The notes under the pieces are model-generated. The model was not told where the DNA came from, ran no database searches, and worked only from the letters and a program-made list of their open reading frames with translations. 64,000 nucleotides of DNA, taken from PALSA-270 sp963770245 (lineage in GTDB: Bacteria; Acidobacteriota; Terriglobia; Terriglobales; Acidobacteriaceae). The DNA is taken from assembly GCA_963770245.1 (NCBI GenBank), contig CAVYOX010000015.1:62001-126000 (forward strand), in the 5' to 3' direction. A program made the position numbers and the translations under genes. Positions within the stretch are counted from its first letter, which is position 1, and each line of letters starts with the position of its first letter. Below, piece by piece: positions 43,127-52,088 of the stretch.

Positions 43127-46126
43127 GTGCCGAGTGCCAGGTCCCCTACGTGTCTCGATTCTCGCGTCCGCCTGCCCCGGATGCGCCTGTCTGTGGCCTG
43201 CCTGCTTTGGCTCCTCAGCTTCCCGGCGCATGCACAATCGCCTTATGTTTCCGAGGGCCCCAGTCAAGCTCTCTATGAAGGCCAGACCGTGAGCTCGCTC
43301 ACCGTAGTCGCCGATCCTCATCTCGATGTGCAGGATCTCAAGTCGCTCGTCACTTTGCAACCGGGGAGTCCATTCTCTGGCCAACAGGCGCAAGCGAGCA
43401 TTGCGGCTCTCAAAGCGGCAGGAAAATTCACGAGCGTCAATCTGTCGATCACTCCGGGCGTCGCCGGACTGCAGCTTACTTTCATTCTGGAACCCGCCTA
43501 CTATATGGGAGTGGTCGATTTTCCCGGCATCACTCGGCTGTTTTCTTACACCCGACTGCTGCAGATCGTGAACCTTCCCGACGAAAGTCCCTATGACAAA
43601 GGGCAGCTTCCGAGCGCTGAGCAGGCTCTCCTGAAGTTCCTGCATTCCCAGGGATACTTTCAGGCCCAGGTGCATGCCGAAGCGCAGCTGGATGATCAGC
43701 ACCATCTGGCCAACGTGATCTTTCACGTCGAGACCGGGAAGCTCGCCCGGATTGGAAATATCCAGATCGAGGGGCCGGCGGAGGGCGAGAACTCCCGTTT
43801 GCTCGCTGCGCTTGGTTCCTGGCGTGCCCGGCTCTCGGGCGCGCTGCTGAAGCGCGGGAAAAGCTACACTCCGGGACGAATCCAGCACGCCACCAGCCTG
43901 CTCAAGTCGGCGCTCGCGCGCGAAAGGCGGCTGGCCAGCGTGGTTCGGGAAAATCCCCCGCAATACCACGCCGACAGCAATCACGTGGACGTTTGCTTTC
44001 ACGTCGAGATCGGCCCTGAGGTCACCGTCCGGGTCACGGGAGCGCGTCTCAGAGTCATTCCCTTTCTGTCCGGAAAGGAAATTAAGAAACTGGTGCCGAT
44101 TTATTCCGAGGCTGCGATTGATCGCGATCTGGTCGAGGAAGGGCAGAGGAATCTGGTCGACTATTTCCAAAGCAAGGGATTTTTCGATGCCAAGGTCAAC
44201 ACCACCTTCGAACGCCAACCGAACCAGATTCTGCTGGTCTACGAGATCGACAGGGGAACACGTCACCATATCGAAGACATATCGTTTCATGGCAACCGCC
44301 ATTTCAGAGACGACCAGCTGCGCTCGCAGCTGACCATCAAAAAGTCCCACATCTGGGCGCGGGGCGCAATCAGTCAGAAACTGCTCGAGAAAAGCGTCAA
44401 CCATCTGGAAGCACGCTACCGGGAGGATGGCTACGAGCAGGTCAAGGTGACCCCGCAGGTCACCGACCACGAGCCGCAGATTGACCTCACCTTTAACGTC
44501 GAGGAAGGTCCGCAGACCCTGGTGGCCGAGGTGCACCTCCGGGGCAACGACCACTTGTCGCTCGCCCAACTCACCCCGCCCCACGGTTTCGAACTCCGTC
44601 CCGGACAGCCCTTTTCTCCCAATCGGGTCTCAAATGACCGCAGCCGCATTACCGCCGCCTACCTCGACCAGGGATTTCTGAACGTGGAAGTAAAGACCAC
44701 GGTAAACCGAAGCGCGAATCATCCCCAGCGGGTCGATGTGAGCTATGACATTGCCGAGCACCAGCGTGTACGCATCCATCAAGTGCTCTACCTGGGCGAA
44801 AAGCAGACCAAACTGGCGTTGCTCCAAAAAACCGCGAATCTCTCCACAGAATCGCCCATGAGCCGGGGCCGCTTGCTCGCGGCAGAGAGTGAGGTGTATG
44901 AGCTCGGAGTCTTTGATTGGGCGAGCGTCGGACCGACAAAACCCATCACATCGCAAACCGAAGAAGGCGCGCTGGTCAAAGTTCATGAAGCCAGTCGCAA
45001 TGAGATTACTTATGGTTTCGGCTTCGAAGTTTCCCGTCGCGGAGGGAGCGTGCCCTCGGGCACGGTCGCCTTGCCCGGATTGCCCACCGTCGGCATCGGC
45101 AGTCATCAGGTGGCGCCTTCTGAAGCGAGCTATGCCAGTCCCCGCGGGTCGATCGAGTTTTCCCGCCACAATCTGTTCGGGTTGGGACAAACCGCTGCGA
45201 TTTCGTTACTCGCGTCAAGACTCGACCAAAGCGTGCTGGCTACCTACGCCGATCCGCGCTTCCACGGCTCGCAATGGGCCAGCCTGACCAGCATTTCCAT
45301 CGAGCGCACCACCGAAAACCCGCTCTTTGCCGCCAGCCTCGGCGACGCCTCGTACCAGCTCGAACGCAAGATCAGCAACAAGAGCAATACCCGGCTGCAG
45401 CTGCGTTACGATTTCAACAAGACCTATTTGTCGCACCTCCTGGTTCCGGAACTCGTGCTGCCCGAGGATCGGAATATCCGCCTGTCCACGGTTTCCGGTA
45501 CGCTGATTCGCGACACCCGAGACAAGCCGCTCGACGCACACCACGGCCAGTTCGCAACCCTCGATCTGCGGATCAGTCCGTCCGCTCTTGGATCGAACGT
45601 AAACTTCGCCAAATTCTTTTCCCAATTTGCTTACTACAAGCCGGTGCACTCGATGGTTTGGGCGAGCAGTATGCGCCTGGGTCTGGCGAAGGCTTTTGAC
45701 GGGGGCTTTGTTCCGACCAGTCAGCTGTTCTTTTCCGGAGGCGACACGTCCTTGCGGGGTTTTCCTTTGAACGGAGCCGGCCCGCAGAGAATTGTGCCAT
45801 TCTGCAATGTGCTCACCGGGACCACGGGCTGCGTCGATGTGAGCGTGCCGGTGGGCGGCCGAGAACTCTTCATTCTCAATTCGGAACTCCGTTTTCCACT
45901 GGGCATTACGAAGAACCTGGGCGGCGTGATCTTCTATGATGGTGGGAACGTCTATAGCGCGATCAACTTCCGAGGCTTCCTCGACAACTACACCAACACG
46001 GTTGGCATCGGGCTCCGCTACGCCACTCCGGTCGGTCCGGTTCGGGTGGATCTGGGACGAAACTTGAATCCTGTCCCCGGCGTAAGCGCGACCCAGTATT
46101 TCATAACCTTGGGGCAATCCTTCTGA
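43127..46126 (+). CDS. tamA: Omp85-family outer-membrane assembly protein (TamA-like)
   Basis: A 999-residue outer-membrane barrel. After a long basic N-region the signal peptide is RLSVACLLWLLSFPAHAQ. Several POTRA domains follow (for example VTLQPGSPFSGQQAQ, GKLARIGNIQIEGPAE, HIEDISFHGNRHFRDDQL, TLVAEVHLRGNDHL). The C-terminal third is the bacterial surface antigen (D15) barrel (SIEFSRHNLFGLGQ, FFSGGDTSLRGFPLNGAG, GIGLRYATPVGPVRVDLG), ending in aromatic ITLGQSF as barrels do. The GTG at 43127 has GAGGAGG six bases before it. Together with tamB next to it, it should form the TAM inserting outer-membrane proteins or lipids; a divergent BamA paralogue is the alternative. Confidence 0.9.
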   Translation: MPSARSPTCLDSRVRLPRMRLSVACLLWLLSFPAHAQSPYVSEGPSQALYEGQTVSSLTVVADPHLDVQDLKSLVTLQPGSPFSGQQAQASIAALKAAGKFTSVNLSITPGVAGLQLTFILEPAYYMGVVDFPGITRLFSYTRLLQIVNLPDESPYDKGQLPSAEQALLKFLHSQGYFQAQVHAEAQLDDQHHLANVIFHVETGKLARIGNIQIEGPAEGENSRLLAALGSWRARLSGALLKRGKSYTPGRIQHATSLLKSALARERRLASVVRENPPQYHADSNHVDVCFHVEIGPEVTVRVTGARLRVIPFLSGKEIKKLVPIYSEAAIDRDLVEEGQRNLVDYFQSKGFFDAKVNTTFERQPNQILLVYEIDRGTRHHIEDISFHGNRHFRDDQLRSQLTIKKSHIWARGAISQKLLEKSVNHLEARYREDGYEQVKVTPQVTDHEPQIDLTFNVEEGPQTLVAEVHLRGNDHLSLAQLTPPHGFELRPGQPFSPNRVSNDRSRITAAYLDQGFLNVEVKTTVNRSANHPQRVDVSYDIAEHQRVRIHQVLYLGEKQTKLALLQKTANLSTESPMSRGRLLAAESEVYELGVFDWASVGPTKPITSQTEEGALVKVHEASRNEITYGFGFEVSRRGGSVPSGTVALPGLPTVGIGSHQVAPSEASYASPRGSIEFSRHNLFGLGQTAAISLLASRLDQSVLATYADPRFHGSQWASLTSISIERTTENPLFAASLGDASYQLERKISNKSNTRLQLRYDFNKTYLSHLLVPELVLPEDRNIRLSTVSGTLIRDTRDKPLDAHHGQFATLDLRISPSALGSNVNFAKFFSQFAYYKPVHSMVWASSMRLGLAKAFDGGFVPTSQLFFSGGDTSLRGFPLNGAGPQRIVPFCNVLTGTTGCVDVSVPVGGRELFILNSELRFPLGITKNLGGVIFYDGGNVYSAINFRGFLDNYTNTVGIGLRYATPVGPVRVDLGRNLNPVPGVSATQYFITLGQSF

Positions 46127-46137
46127 AGGTGCAATTG

Positions 46138-49100
46138 ATGACGCGAAATCGATGGCTCGGATGGACGGCGGCGGCTTTTCTGCTCCTCAGCCTTTTGACG
46201 GTGGCGGCAGGGGTGTTCTGGTTGAGGAGCAACTCCTTTCGTCATCATGTGATTGCAAAAATCATTCAACAAACGGATGAAGCCACGGGCGGCCGCATGG
46301 AAGTGCAGAATATCGACTTTCGCTGGTCCACCCTGACCCTGAATTTGTACGGCATCACGCTGCACGGAAGCGAGCGTGCTTCTCAGAGACCTCTCGTTCA
46401 AGTTGACCGGCTGACGGTCAGCCTGCGCATGGACTCCCTACTCCACCGCGAACTCAGACTGACTGAGCTCTTGCTAGAACATCCGGTGGCTCACCTCGCG
46501 ATCGACAAGAATGGAAAAAGCAACCTTCCCGAGCCCGCGCCGCAGCCGGGCCAGAGCCATAGCCCGAGCGTTTTCGATTTGGCGGTTCGCAACACGGCGC
46601 TCAACCACGGGGAGATCTACTGGAATGACACCCGAATTCCGCTGGCGGCCGCCATTCGCGACTTGCACACCGCGGTCCAGTTCAACCTTCTCAGTTCCGG
46701 TTATACCGGCATCCTGTCTTATGAAAATGGCGAAGTGCAATATGGCCAGTACGCGCCCTTCCCCCACCGCCTGAGTTTCGAATTCACCGCGACCCCGTCT
46801 TCGGTGTCCCTCGAGCCTCTTGCCCTGACGGTTCGCTCATCCACGATTTCCCTGCGCGCGAAGGTCACCAACTACAGCCAACCGAAGCTCGACGGCACCT
46901 ACGATATTCATATTCATGCGCAGGATTTCAACTCCCTGTCCCCGGGCGTAAAAGCTGGGGGCGAGGTTCAACTTTCAGGCGCCATCCGCTTCGCGACCCC
47001 GTCTGCCGGCGCCACCATTCAGGGCCTCTCGGTGGACGGCCGGCTCACGAGCGATCGAGTTCAGGCCGCCTCGCAAGCGGCAAAGATGGAGATGCAGCAT
47101 GTGGCGGCGAGCTACCAACTTGCCGAGGGGCAGTTCGAAGTCCGTGCCCTGGCCGCCGACTTGTTGCATGGCCGCCTGAACGCCCATATGACGGTTCGAC
47201 ATCTGGACACAGCCCCGCAGGCAGATCTGTCGGCCTCGGTCGAAGGCATTGCGCTCGAGGCTTTGCAGCAGGTGCCCCGCAATTCCTCCTTCAAACCCTT
47301 GCCGTTCACGGGAACGCTCGAGGGAAAAACTCAAGCTTCCTGGACCGGGAGTCTCGAAAACCTCGAGGTGGCCTCTGCATTCTCCGTGCGGGGAGCTATT
47401 CGTAGCGAGACCAAGGGAGCGGTCCGTATGCTCCCGGCGCAGGGAGCAGCGCAAGTGGTTTACGACCGCCGAAAAAACTCCCTCACCTTTCGCCAGACTT
47501 CGCTCGAGGCGGCTGCGACCTCGCTTCTTGTCGAAGGCCAACTGAGCGACCACTCCAATCTCAAAATCCATGCCAGCGCGAGCGACCTCGGCCAGGTCGC
47601 ACTGTTGGCATCAGTATTCAGCGCCTCGGGATCGCAGGCGCCAGTCAAAGTTTCCGGTTCGGCGAACCTCGATGCGGTGGTCGAAGGCTCGATCGATCGC
47701 CCGCGCTTGCGAGGGGAAGGGAGCGCGCAGAATCTAGAGACCGCTGGCAGCCAGTGGAAGGCGGCGAAGTTTGCCTTTGACGCCAATCCCTCGCGGTTCG
47801 ACCTCGAGAGTGCATCGCTGGTGAGCGGCCATCAGGGAGAGGTGGCCGGCAATGTTCAGATCGGGTTGAACCACTGGTCCTATGCGCCTTCCAATCCCCT
47901 GGCGGCCCACCTGTCGATTCGGAAGATGTCGGTTACCGACCTCGAACATCTGGCCGGGCTGAGCTACCCCATCACGGGAACCCTGGTCGCAGATATTTCA
48001 CTCAGCGGCTCGCAACTGAATCCGACCGGACAGGGCAGCGCGGACTGGAATGGTGGACAAGTCTGGAGTGAACCGGTCGAAGCTCTGGCGGTGAAATTCC
48101 AAGCGGGGAACGGATCGGTTCAGACAACGCTCAAAGCCAGCCTTCCGGCCGGCAACGCGCAAGCCGACCTGCACTATACGCCCATGACGAAGACCTACAG
48201 CTTCGACCTCGAGGCTCCCGCCATCGTGCTCGAGAAGCTGCAGACGGTCGAGGCGAAAAACCTGGAATTGAGTGGGATCGTGAATGCCAGAGCCCACGGC
48301 GAAGGAACTCTCGACAACCCCAATGTGACTGCCTCAGTCGAGCTGCCCAGCCTGCAGCTCCAGCAGACCTCGATCACGGGAATCAAGGCCCAATTGAATG
48401 CTGCGGCCCATCGCGCGAATGTGGTGCTCGTGTCCGAGGTCGCCCAAGCCCACATCGAGGCGCGGGGTACGGTGAACCTCACGCCCGGCTATGATGCCGA
48501 CCTCACCCTGGATCTCGGCCGGACACCGCTCCGCCCCTTGCTCGCCGTGTATTACCCCGGGGTACCAGAAGGCTTTACCGGAGAGACCGAACTTCACGCC
48601 ACCCTCCACGGGCCGCTCGCCGACCGCTCGCGGATCGAGGCGCACGTCACCATCCCGGTTTTCAGCGCCCGCTATCAAAACCTCCAAATTGCCAGCGCAG
48701 CGCCGATCCGTGCCGATTTTGTCCATTCGACGCTCACCTTTCAGCCGACAGAGTTTCGTGGAACCGGCACTTCGCTCGATCTCGGCGGCAACGTGCCCAT
48801 CGGGGAAGCCTCGACGGCGCTGAATCTCACCGCCAAAGGTTCGCTCGATCTACGCATCGTGCAGATGCTTTGGCCTGATATCCATAGCGCGGGGTCGGTC
48901 GCCCTTGAGCTTCACAGCTCGGGAACGGCGCACGAACCCGCCGTAAAGGGCCAGATTCATCTGCAAGACGTGGCCTTTTCGACCGCCGCTGCCCCGCTCG
49001 GTATCGAACAGCTGAAGGGCGACCTTGATCTGGATGGCAAGAAATTGCAGATCAGACATCTGACCGCCCAGGTCGCAGGTGGTCAGGTAGCCGCCAGGGG

Positions 49101-50064
49101 TTCGGTCACCCTCGCTCCCGAGCCACAATTCAATCTGGCGTTTGAGGGCCAGTCGGTGCGGCTGCGCTACCCAGAGGGCGTGCGCACCGTGCTCAACAGC
49201 AATCTCGCCCTGGTCGGAACCCGGGAGGCTTCCTCAGTAACCGGGCGGGTTCTGATTGACAGCTTGTCTTTCACGCCGGATTTCGACTTGAGCCAGTTCA
49301 TGAACCAGTTCGAAGGCGCCTCCGCTCCACCCGCAGGCGAAGGATTCGCCAACAATATGAAGCTCGAGATCGCCGTGCAATCCACCCGCAACTTGAATGC
49401 CACCAGTTCCGCCCTGAACCTCGAAGGAACTGCCAACCTGCGGGTGACCGGGACCGCGGCGAGTCCCGTCATCGTCGGGCGAGCCGATATGACCTCGGGA
49501 GACCTGTTCTTTCGCAGTAACCGCTACCAGTTGCAGCATGGCCTCATCACCTTCTCGAACCCGGTCGAAACCGAACCGGTCCTGAACGTGGCCGTGACCA
49601 CCACCATCGAACAATACAATCTGACCGTGACCCTCAAGGGACCTCCAGAAAATCTGCGAACCACCTATGTTTCCGATCCTCCGCTCGCCACCGCGGACGT
49701 GATCAATCTGATTGCCCGCGGTCAAACCACGGAAGAGTCGGCGGGCACCAGCACCAGCCCGGACTCCATTCTTGCCGGGCAAGTGGCCAGTCAGTTCAGC
49801 GGCGGAATCCAGAAACTGGCCGGGCTTTCCAGCCTGCAGATCGATCCCCTGATCGGTGGCAACAACCAGAATCCCTCCGCCAGAATCGCTTTGCAACAGC
49901 ATGTGACCAAGAACCTGCTGTTCACTTTTTCGACCGACGTGACCCAGCCGGGCAGCGAAGTTGTCCAGGGAGACTACGAGATCAACCGCCGCTGGTCGGT
50001 GAGCGTTTCGCGCGATCAGCTGGGAGGAGTCTCCGTCTACGGTCGGTATCGCACAAAGTTCTAG
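46138..50064 (+). CDS. tamB: TamB-like translocation and assembly module subunit
   Basis: A 1308-residue protein: an N-terminal anchor (WLGWTAAAFLLLSLLTVAAG) followed by repetitive beta-strand sequence of the AsmA/TamB type that makes a long periplasmic beta-taco, and a DUF490 C-terminal region (about the last 330 residues; VIVGRADMTSGDLFFRSNRY, ITFSNPVETEPVLNVAVTT, STDVTQPGSEVVQGDYEI). It should bridge the inner membrane to TamA and help protein or phospholipid transport. The start is the ATG at 46138, behind GAAGG that overlaps the tamA stop; translation is coupled. The product is as long as classical TamB. Confidence 0.93.
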   Translation: MTRNRWLGWTAAAFLLLSLLTVAAGVFWLRSNSFRHHVIAKIIQQTDEATGGRMEVQNIDFRWSTLTLNLYGITLHGSERASQRPLVQVDRLTVSLRMDSLLHRELRLTELLLEHPVAHLAIDKNGKSNLPEPAPQPGQSHSPSVFDLAVRNTALNHGEIYWNDTRIPLAAAIRDLHTAVQFNLLSSGYTGILSYENGEVQYGQYAPFPHRLSFEFTATPSSVSLEPLALTVRSSTISLRAKVTNYSQPKLDGTYDIHIHAQDFNSLSPGVKAGGEVQLSGAIRFATPSAGATIQGLSVDGRLTSDRVQAASQAAKMEMQHVAASYQLAEGQFEVRALAADLLHGRLNAHMTVRHLDTAPQADLSASVEGIALEALQQVPRNSSFKPLPFTGTLEGKTQASWTGSLENLEVASAFSVRGAIRSETKGAVRMLPAQGAAQVVYDRRKNSLTFRQTSLEAAATSLLVEGQLSDHSNLKIHASASDLGQVALLASVFSASGSQAPVKVSGSANLDAVVEGSIDRPRLRGEGSAQNLETAGSQWKAAKFAFDANPSRFDLESASLVSGHQGEVAGNVQIGLNHWSYAPSNPLAAHLSIRKMSVTDLEHLAGLSYPITGTLVADISLSGSQLNPTGQGSADWNGGQVWSEPVEALAVKFQAGNGSVQTTLKASLPAGNAQADLHYTPMTKTYSFDLEAPAIVLEKLQTVEAKNLELSGIVNARAHGEGTLDNPNVTASVELPSLQLQQTSITGIKAQLNAAAHRANVVLVSEVAQAHIEARGTVNLTPGYDADLTLDLGRTPLRPLLAVYYPGVPEGFTGETELHATLHGPLADRSRIEAHVTIPVFSARYQNLQIASAAPIRADFVHSTLTFQPTEFRGTGTSLDLGGNVPIGEASTALNLTAKGSLDLRIVQMLWPDIHSAGSVALELHSSGTAHEPAVKGQIHLQDVAFSTAAAPLGIEQLKGDLDLDGKKLQIRHLTAQVAGGQVAARGSVTLAPEPQFNLAFEGQSVRLRYPEGVRTVLNSNLALVGTREASSVTGRVLIDSLSFTPDFDLSQFMNQFEGASAPPAGEGFANNMKLEIAVQSTRNLNATSSALNLEGTANLRVTGTAASPVIVGRADMTSGDLFFRSNRYQLQHGLITFSNPVETEPVLNVAVTTTIEQYNLTVTLKGPPENLRTTYVSDPPLATADVINLIARGQTTEESAGTSTSPDSILAGQVASQFSGGIQKLAGLSSLQIDPLIGGNNQNPSARIALQQHVTKNLLFTFSTDVTQPGSEVVQGDYEINRRWSVSVSRDQLGGVSVYGRYRTKF

Positions 50065-50260
50065 ACTCCCCGATTGCCATTACAGGTCCCTTTTCGCTTT
50101 TCTTACAGTGATCCCCCGATGGTCGGTTTCGTCGGTCCCGTCCTATAACAATGGCATGAACCGAGTGAACGGCCACCGGGGTGTGAAACTCCGTCGAACT
50201 CAATTCGGTGCGCGCCCTTTCGAGCTCTCAACAGCAACCCTTTCGAAAGGAGATGTTCTT

Positions 50261-51094
50261 ATGAGACGTTCTCTAAAAGGACCACTGGCTGAAATCCTGG
50301 CAGGCATAGTGTTATGCGGCATCTCGTTCGCCCAGACCGCGACGCCTGGGCAAACCAACGGAGCCACCCCGCCGGACCCGACGCCCCCCGCGGCGACCGC
50401 ACCGGTTCCTACCGCCTCCGAGCCCGCGAATGCGGCTCCTCGGCTGGCGCCCGGCAGTGTGATTCCGGTCCGCCTCACCAAAACCATTGACGCCAAGAAG
50501 GCGAAGTCGGGCGATGAAGTCGATGCCCGGGTTACGCAAGACATGAAGACGACGAGCGGGCAGGTGCTGGTGCCCAAGGACACCATGGTGGTCGGACACA
50601 TTACCGAGGCGCAGCCTCGCAGCAAGCAGCAGCAAGAATCCCAGGTAGGCATTGCCTTCGACCACATGAAAAGTGGCGGCGACATGTCGGTACCCATGTC
50701 GATTCAGGCGGTGATTGGCACCCCGGCGTTAAACCCTGGTAATGCTGGCAATGGCGATAACACTGGCGGAAGCGCGCCCTCACCAGCAGCCATGCCGAGC
50801 GGCGGCGGGGCGGCGCCTGGCAACACCAGCGACCGGTCTCCGGGAATGGGAGGCGGAATTCCGTCCGCAACCCCGAATTCTCCGACATCCGCTGGCCAGT
50901 GGCCGACCGGCACACCCAACAGCAGCACCGCCAGCGCACCCCCCCCGATCACGGCGAGCACCGAGGGAGTTGTAGGAATCTCGAATCTGAAACTGTCGGC
51001 CACAGCCAATAGCCCCCAAGGTTCGGTGGTGAGCTCGGATAAGAGCAATGTGAAGCTCGCAAATGGCACCTTCATGCTTCTGCGAGTGAATTGA
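50261..51094 (+). CDS. Hypothetical exported protein with Pro/Gly/Ser-rich region
   Basis: A 277-residue exported protein: signal peptide ILAGIVLCGISFAQ, a proline/threonine-rich segment, then a beta domain (LAPGSVIPVRLTKTIDAKKA, VTQDMKTTSGQVLVPKDTMV), a long Gly/Ser/Pro-rich low-complexity linker, and a final GVVGISNLKLSATANSPQGS strand region. The beta domain resembles the pore-lining fold of TrbI/VirB10-like C-termini in pattern (G-S-x-I-P-V-x-L-x-x-x-I-x-x), but the resemblance is weak, so no function is given. The ATG at 50261 has AAAGGAGA nearby. Confidence 0.7.
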   Translation: MRRSLKGPLAEILAGIVLCGISFAQTATPGQTNGATPPDPTPPAATAPVPTASEPANAAPRLAPGSVIPVRLTKTIDAKKAKSGDEVDARVTQDMKTTSGQVLVPKDTMVVGHITEAQPRSKQQQESQVGIAFDHMKSGGDMSVPMSIQAVIGTPALNPGNAGNGDNTGGSAPSPAAMPSGGGAAPGNTSDRSPGMGGGIPSATPNSPTSAGQWPTGTPNSSTASAPPPITASTEGVVGISNLKLSATANSPQGSVVSSDKSNVKLANGTFMLLRVN

Positions 51095-51133
51095 AAACAC
51101 TAACGACCGAGGGCAATCGCCCTGGAGGCTTGT

Positions 51134-51268
51134 ATGCCGGAAAAAGAAACCGTCGAGCGGGCCCGGGAGGATGCTCGGGAAGGGAAGTCGCCGAGCACTC
51201 AGGCCGGCGAATTCGTGCGCGAGGAGTTCGACCACGTTCGGGAAGGCAAACACGGAGAGTTCCTCTAA
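51134..51268 (+). pseudogene. DUF6496 protein, C-terminally truncated
   Basis: The 44-residue frame MPEKETVERAREDAREGKSP, then QAGEFVREEFDHVREGKHGE and a stop, matches the N-terminal half of a DUF6496-type protein that normally continues with a KQAIAIGLSKARR-like tail. That tail is replaced by F-L-stop. Directly downstream lies a fragment of a GH15 gene on the other strand, so the gene was cut by a rearrangement. A short product could still be made. Confidence 0.6.
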
Positions 51269-51289
51269 GCCATCCTGGGGACCAAGCCC

Positions 51290-51352
51290 GAGTATGGCGA
51301 TACGCCATGCCGTCCGTGACTAAACCGCCCTTGGAAAGCGGCGGGCAATGCC
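51290..51352 (-). pseudogene. GH15 glycoside hydrolase gene fragment
   Basis: On the minus strand ~63 bases read CPPLSKGGLVTDGMAYRHT. This matches the segment CQPLSKGGLVSDGMAYRYT of the complete GH15 gene (about 52385-52440), with only a few base changes over ~52 bases. No other part of a second GH15 gene is nearby. It is a displaced or duplicated scrap joined to the truncated DUF6496 gene. Confidence 0.7.
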
Positions 51353-51483
51353 GCAATTAGACCTTCCTGCGGGCTTGATCCTCCCCAGGCCTGCGGTTTG
51401 GAACAAAACCACCCCCTCCTTCGTATACTTACTTGCGTTCGGTAGAGTGTTGCCACAGCCCATTGCGCTTTCAGGAGAATCCC

Positions 51484-51969
51484 ATGCGCTATTTTCGTTC
51501 GCTTGCCTTGATCGTAGGAATGTCCGTGCTGGCATTGCCGCACGCCCAGTCCCAATCGAAGTCAACCGACGTGCGGAATTCAACGCTCGTGATTGTTCTC
51601 AAGGACGGACAACGGCGAAGCTTTCCCATGTCGGACGTGGAACGCATTGAGTTCGCAACTCCTGCAACGGAGACTTCTAATGTCGGCCAGGGCCGCTTCT
51701 TGGGCAAGTGGAGAGTGGGCAATGGCATAGGTGGATTTTTCTATATCATTTTGGAACGCGACGGCATAGCGCGGAAAACCTTCAACGCGCCCCACGGCAC
51801 TTGGGTTGTGGTAGACGGAGAGGCTCAGATTACCTGGGAGGACGGCTGGCGTGACGCGATCCGCAAAGTCGGCAACAGCTACCAAAAGGTTGCCTACAGG
51901 CCCGGATCAACTTTCAGCGATCCACCAGACCATACCGCTTCCGCCGAGGGTGTGGAGCGCGGTCCAATC
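51484..51969 (+). CDS. Hypothetical exported protein
   Basis: A 162-residue exported protein: signal peptide MRYFRSLALIVGMSVLALPH-A-Q-S, then a charged segment (TLVIVLKDGQRRSFPMSDV) and a lipocalin-like or beta-barrel-like repeat (FLGKWRVGNGIGGFFYIILE, then GTWVVVDGEAQITWEDGWRD). Similar proteins with this 'G-W--G---F-I-L--DG-A---W--V-G-A-ITW-DGWRD' pattern are known as secreted hypotheticals. No function assigned. TCAGGAG at ~51470 serves the ATG at 51484. The final codons run to 51969, followed by the stop to 51972. Confidence 0.7.
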
Positions 51970-52088
51970 TAGAAATCCTTTCGACTCGCGCCGTGCCGCC
52001 GGATCAAGAGCCTTTGGGGGAAATCGACGTCGAGCTGGCCATCCCTCCTGGCCAAAACAATACGCATTCCTAGCAGATGCCTTGCCGG

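Noticed and set aside
43124..44584. 486-codon open frame antisense to tamA
   Set aside because: No motif and no ribosome-binding site; tamA on the other strand has convincing POTRA and barrel features.
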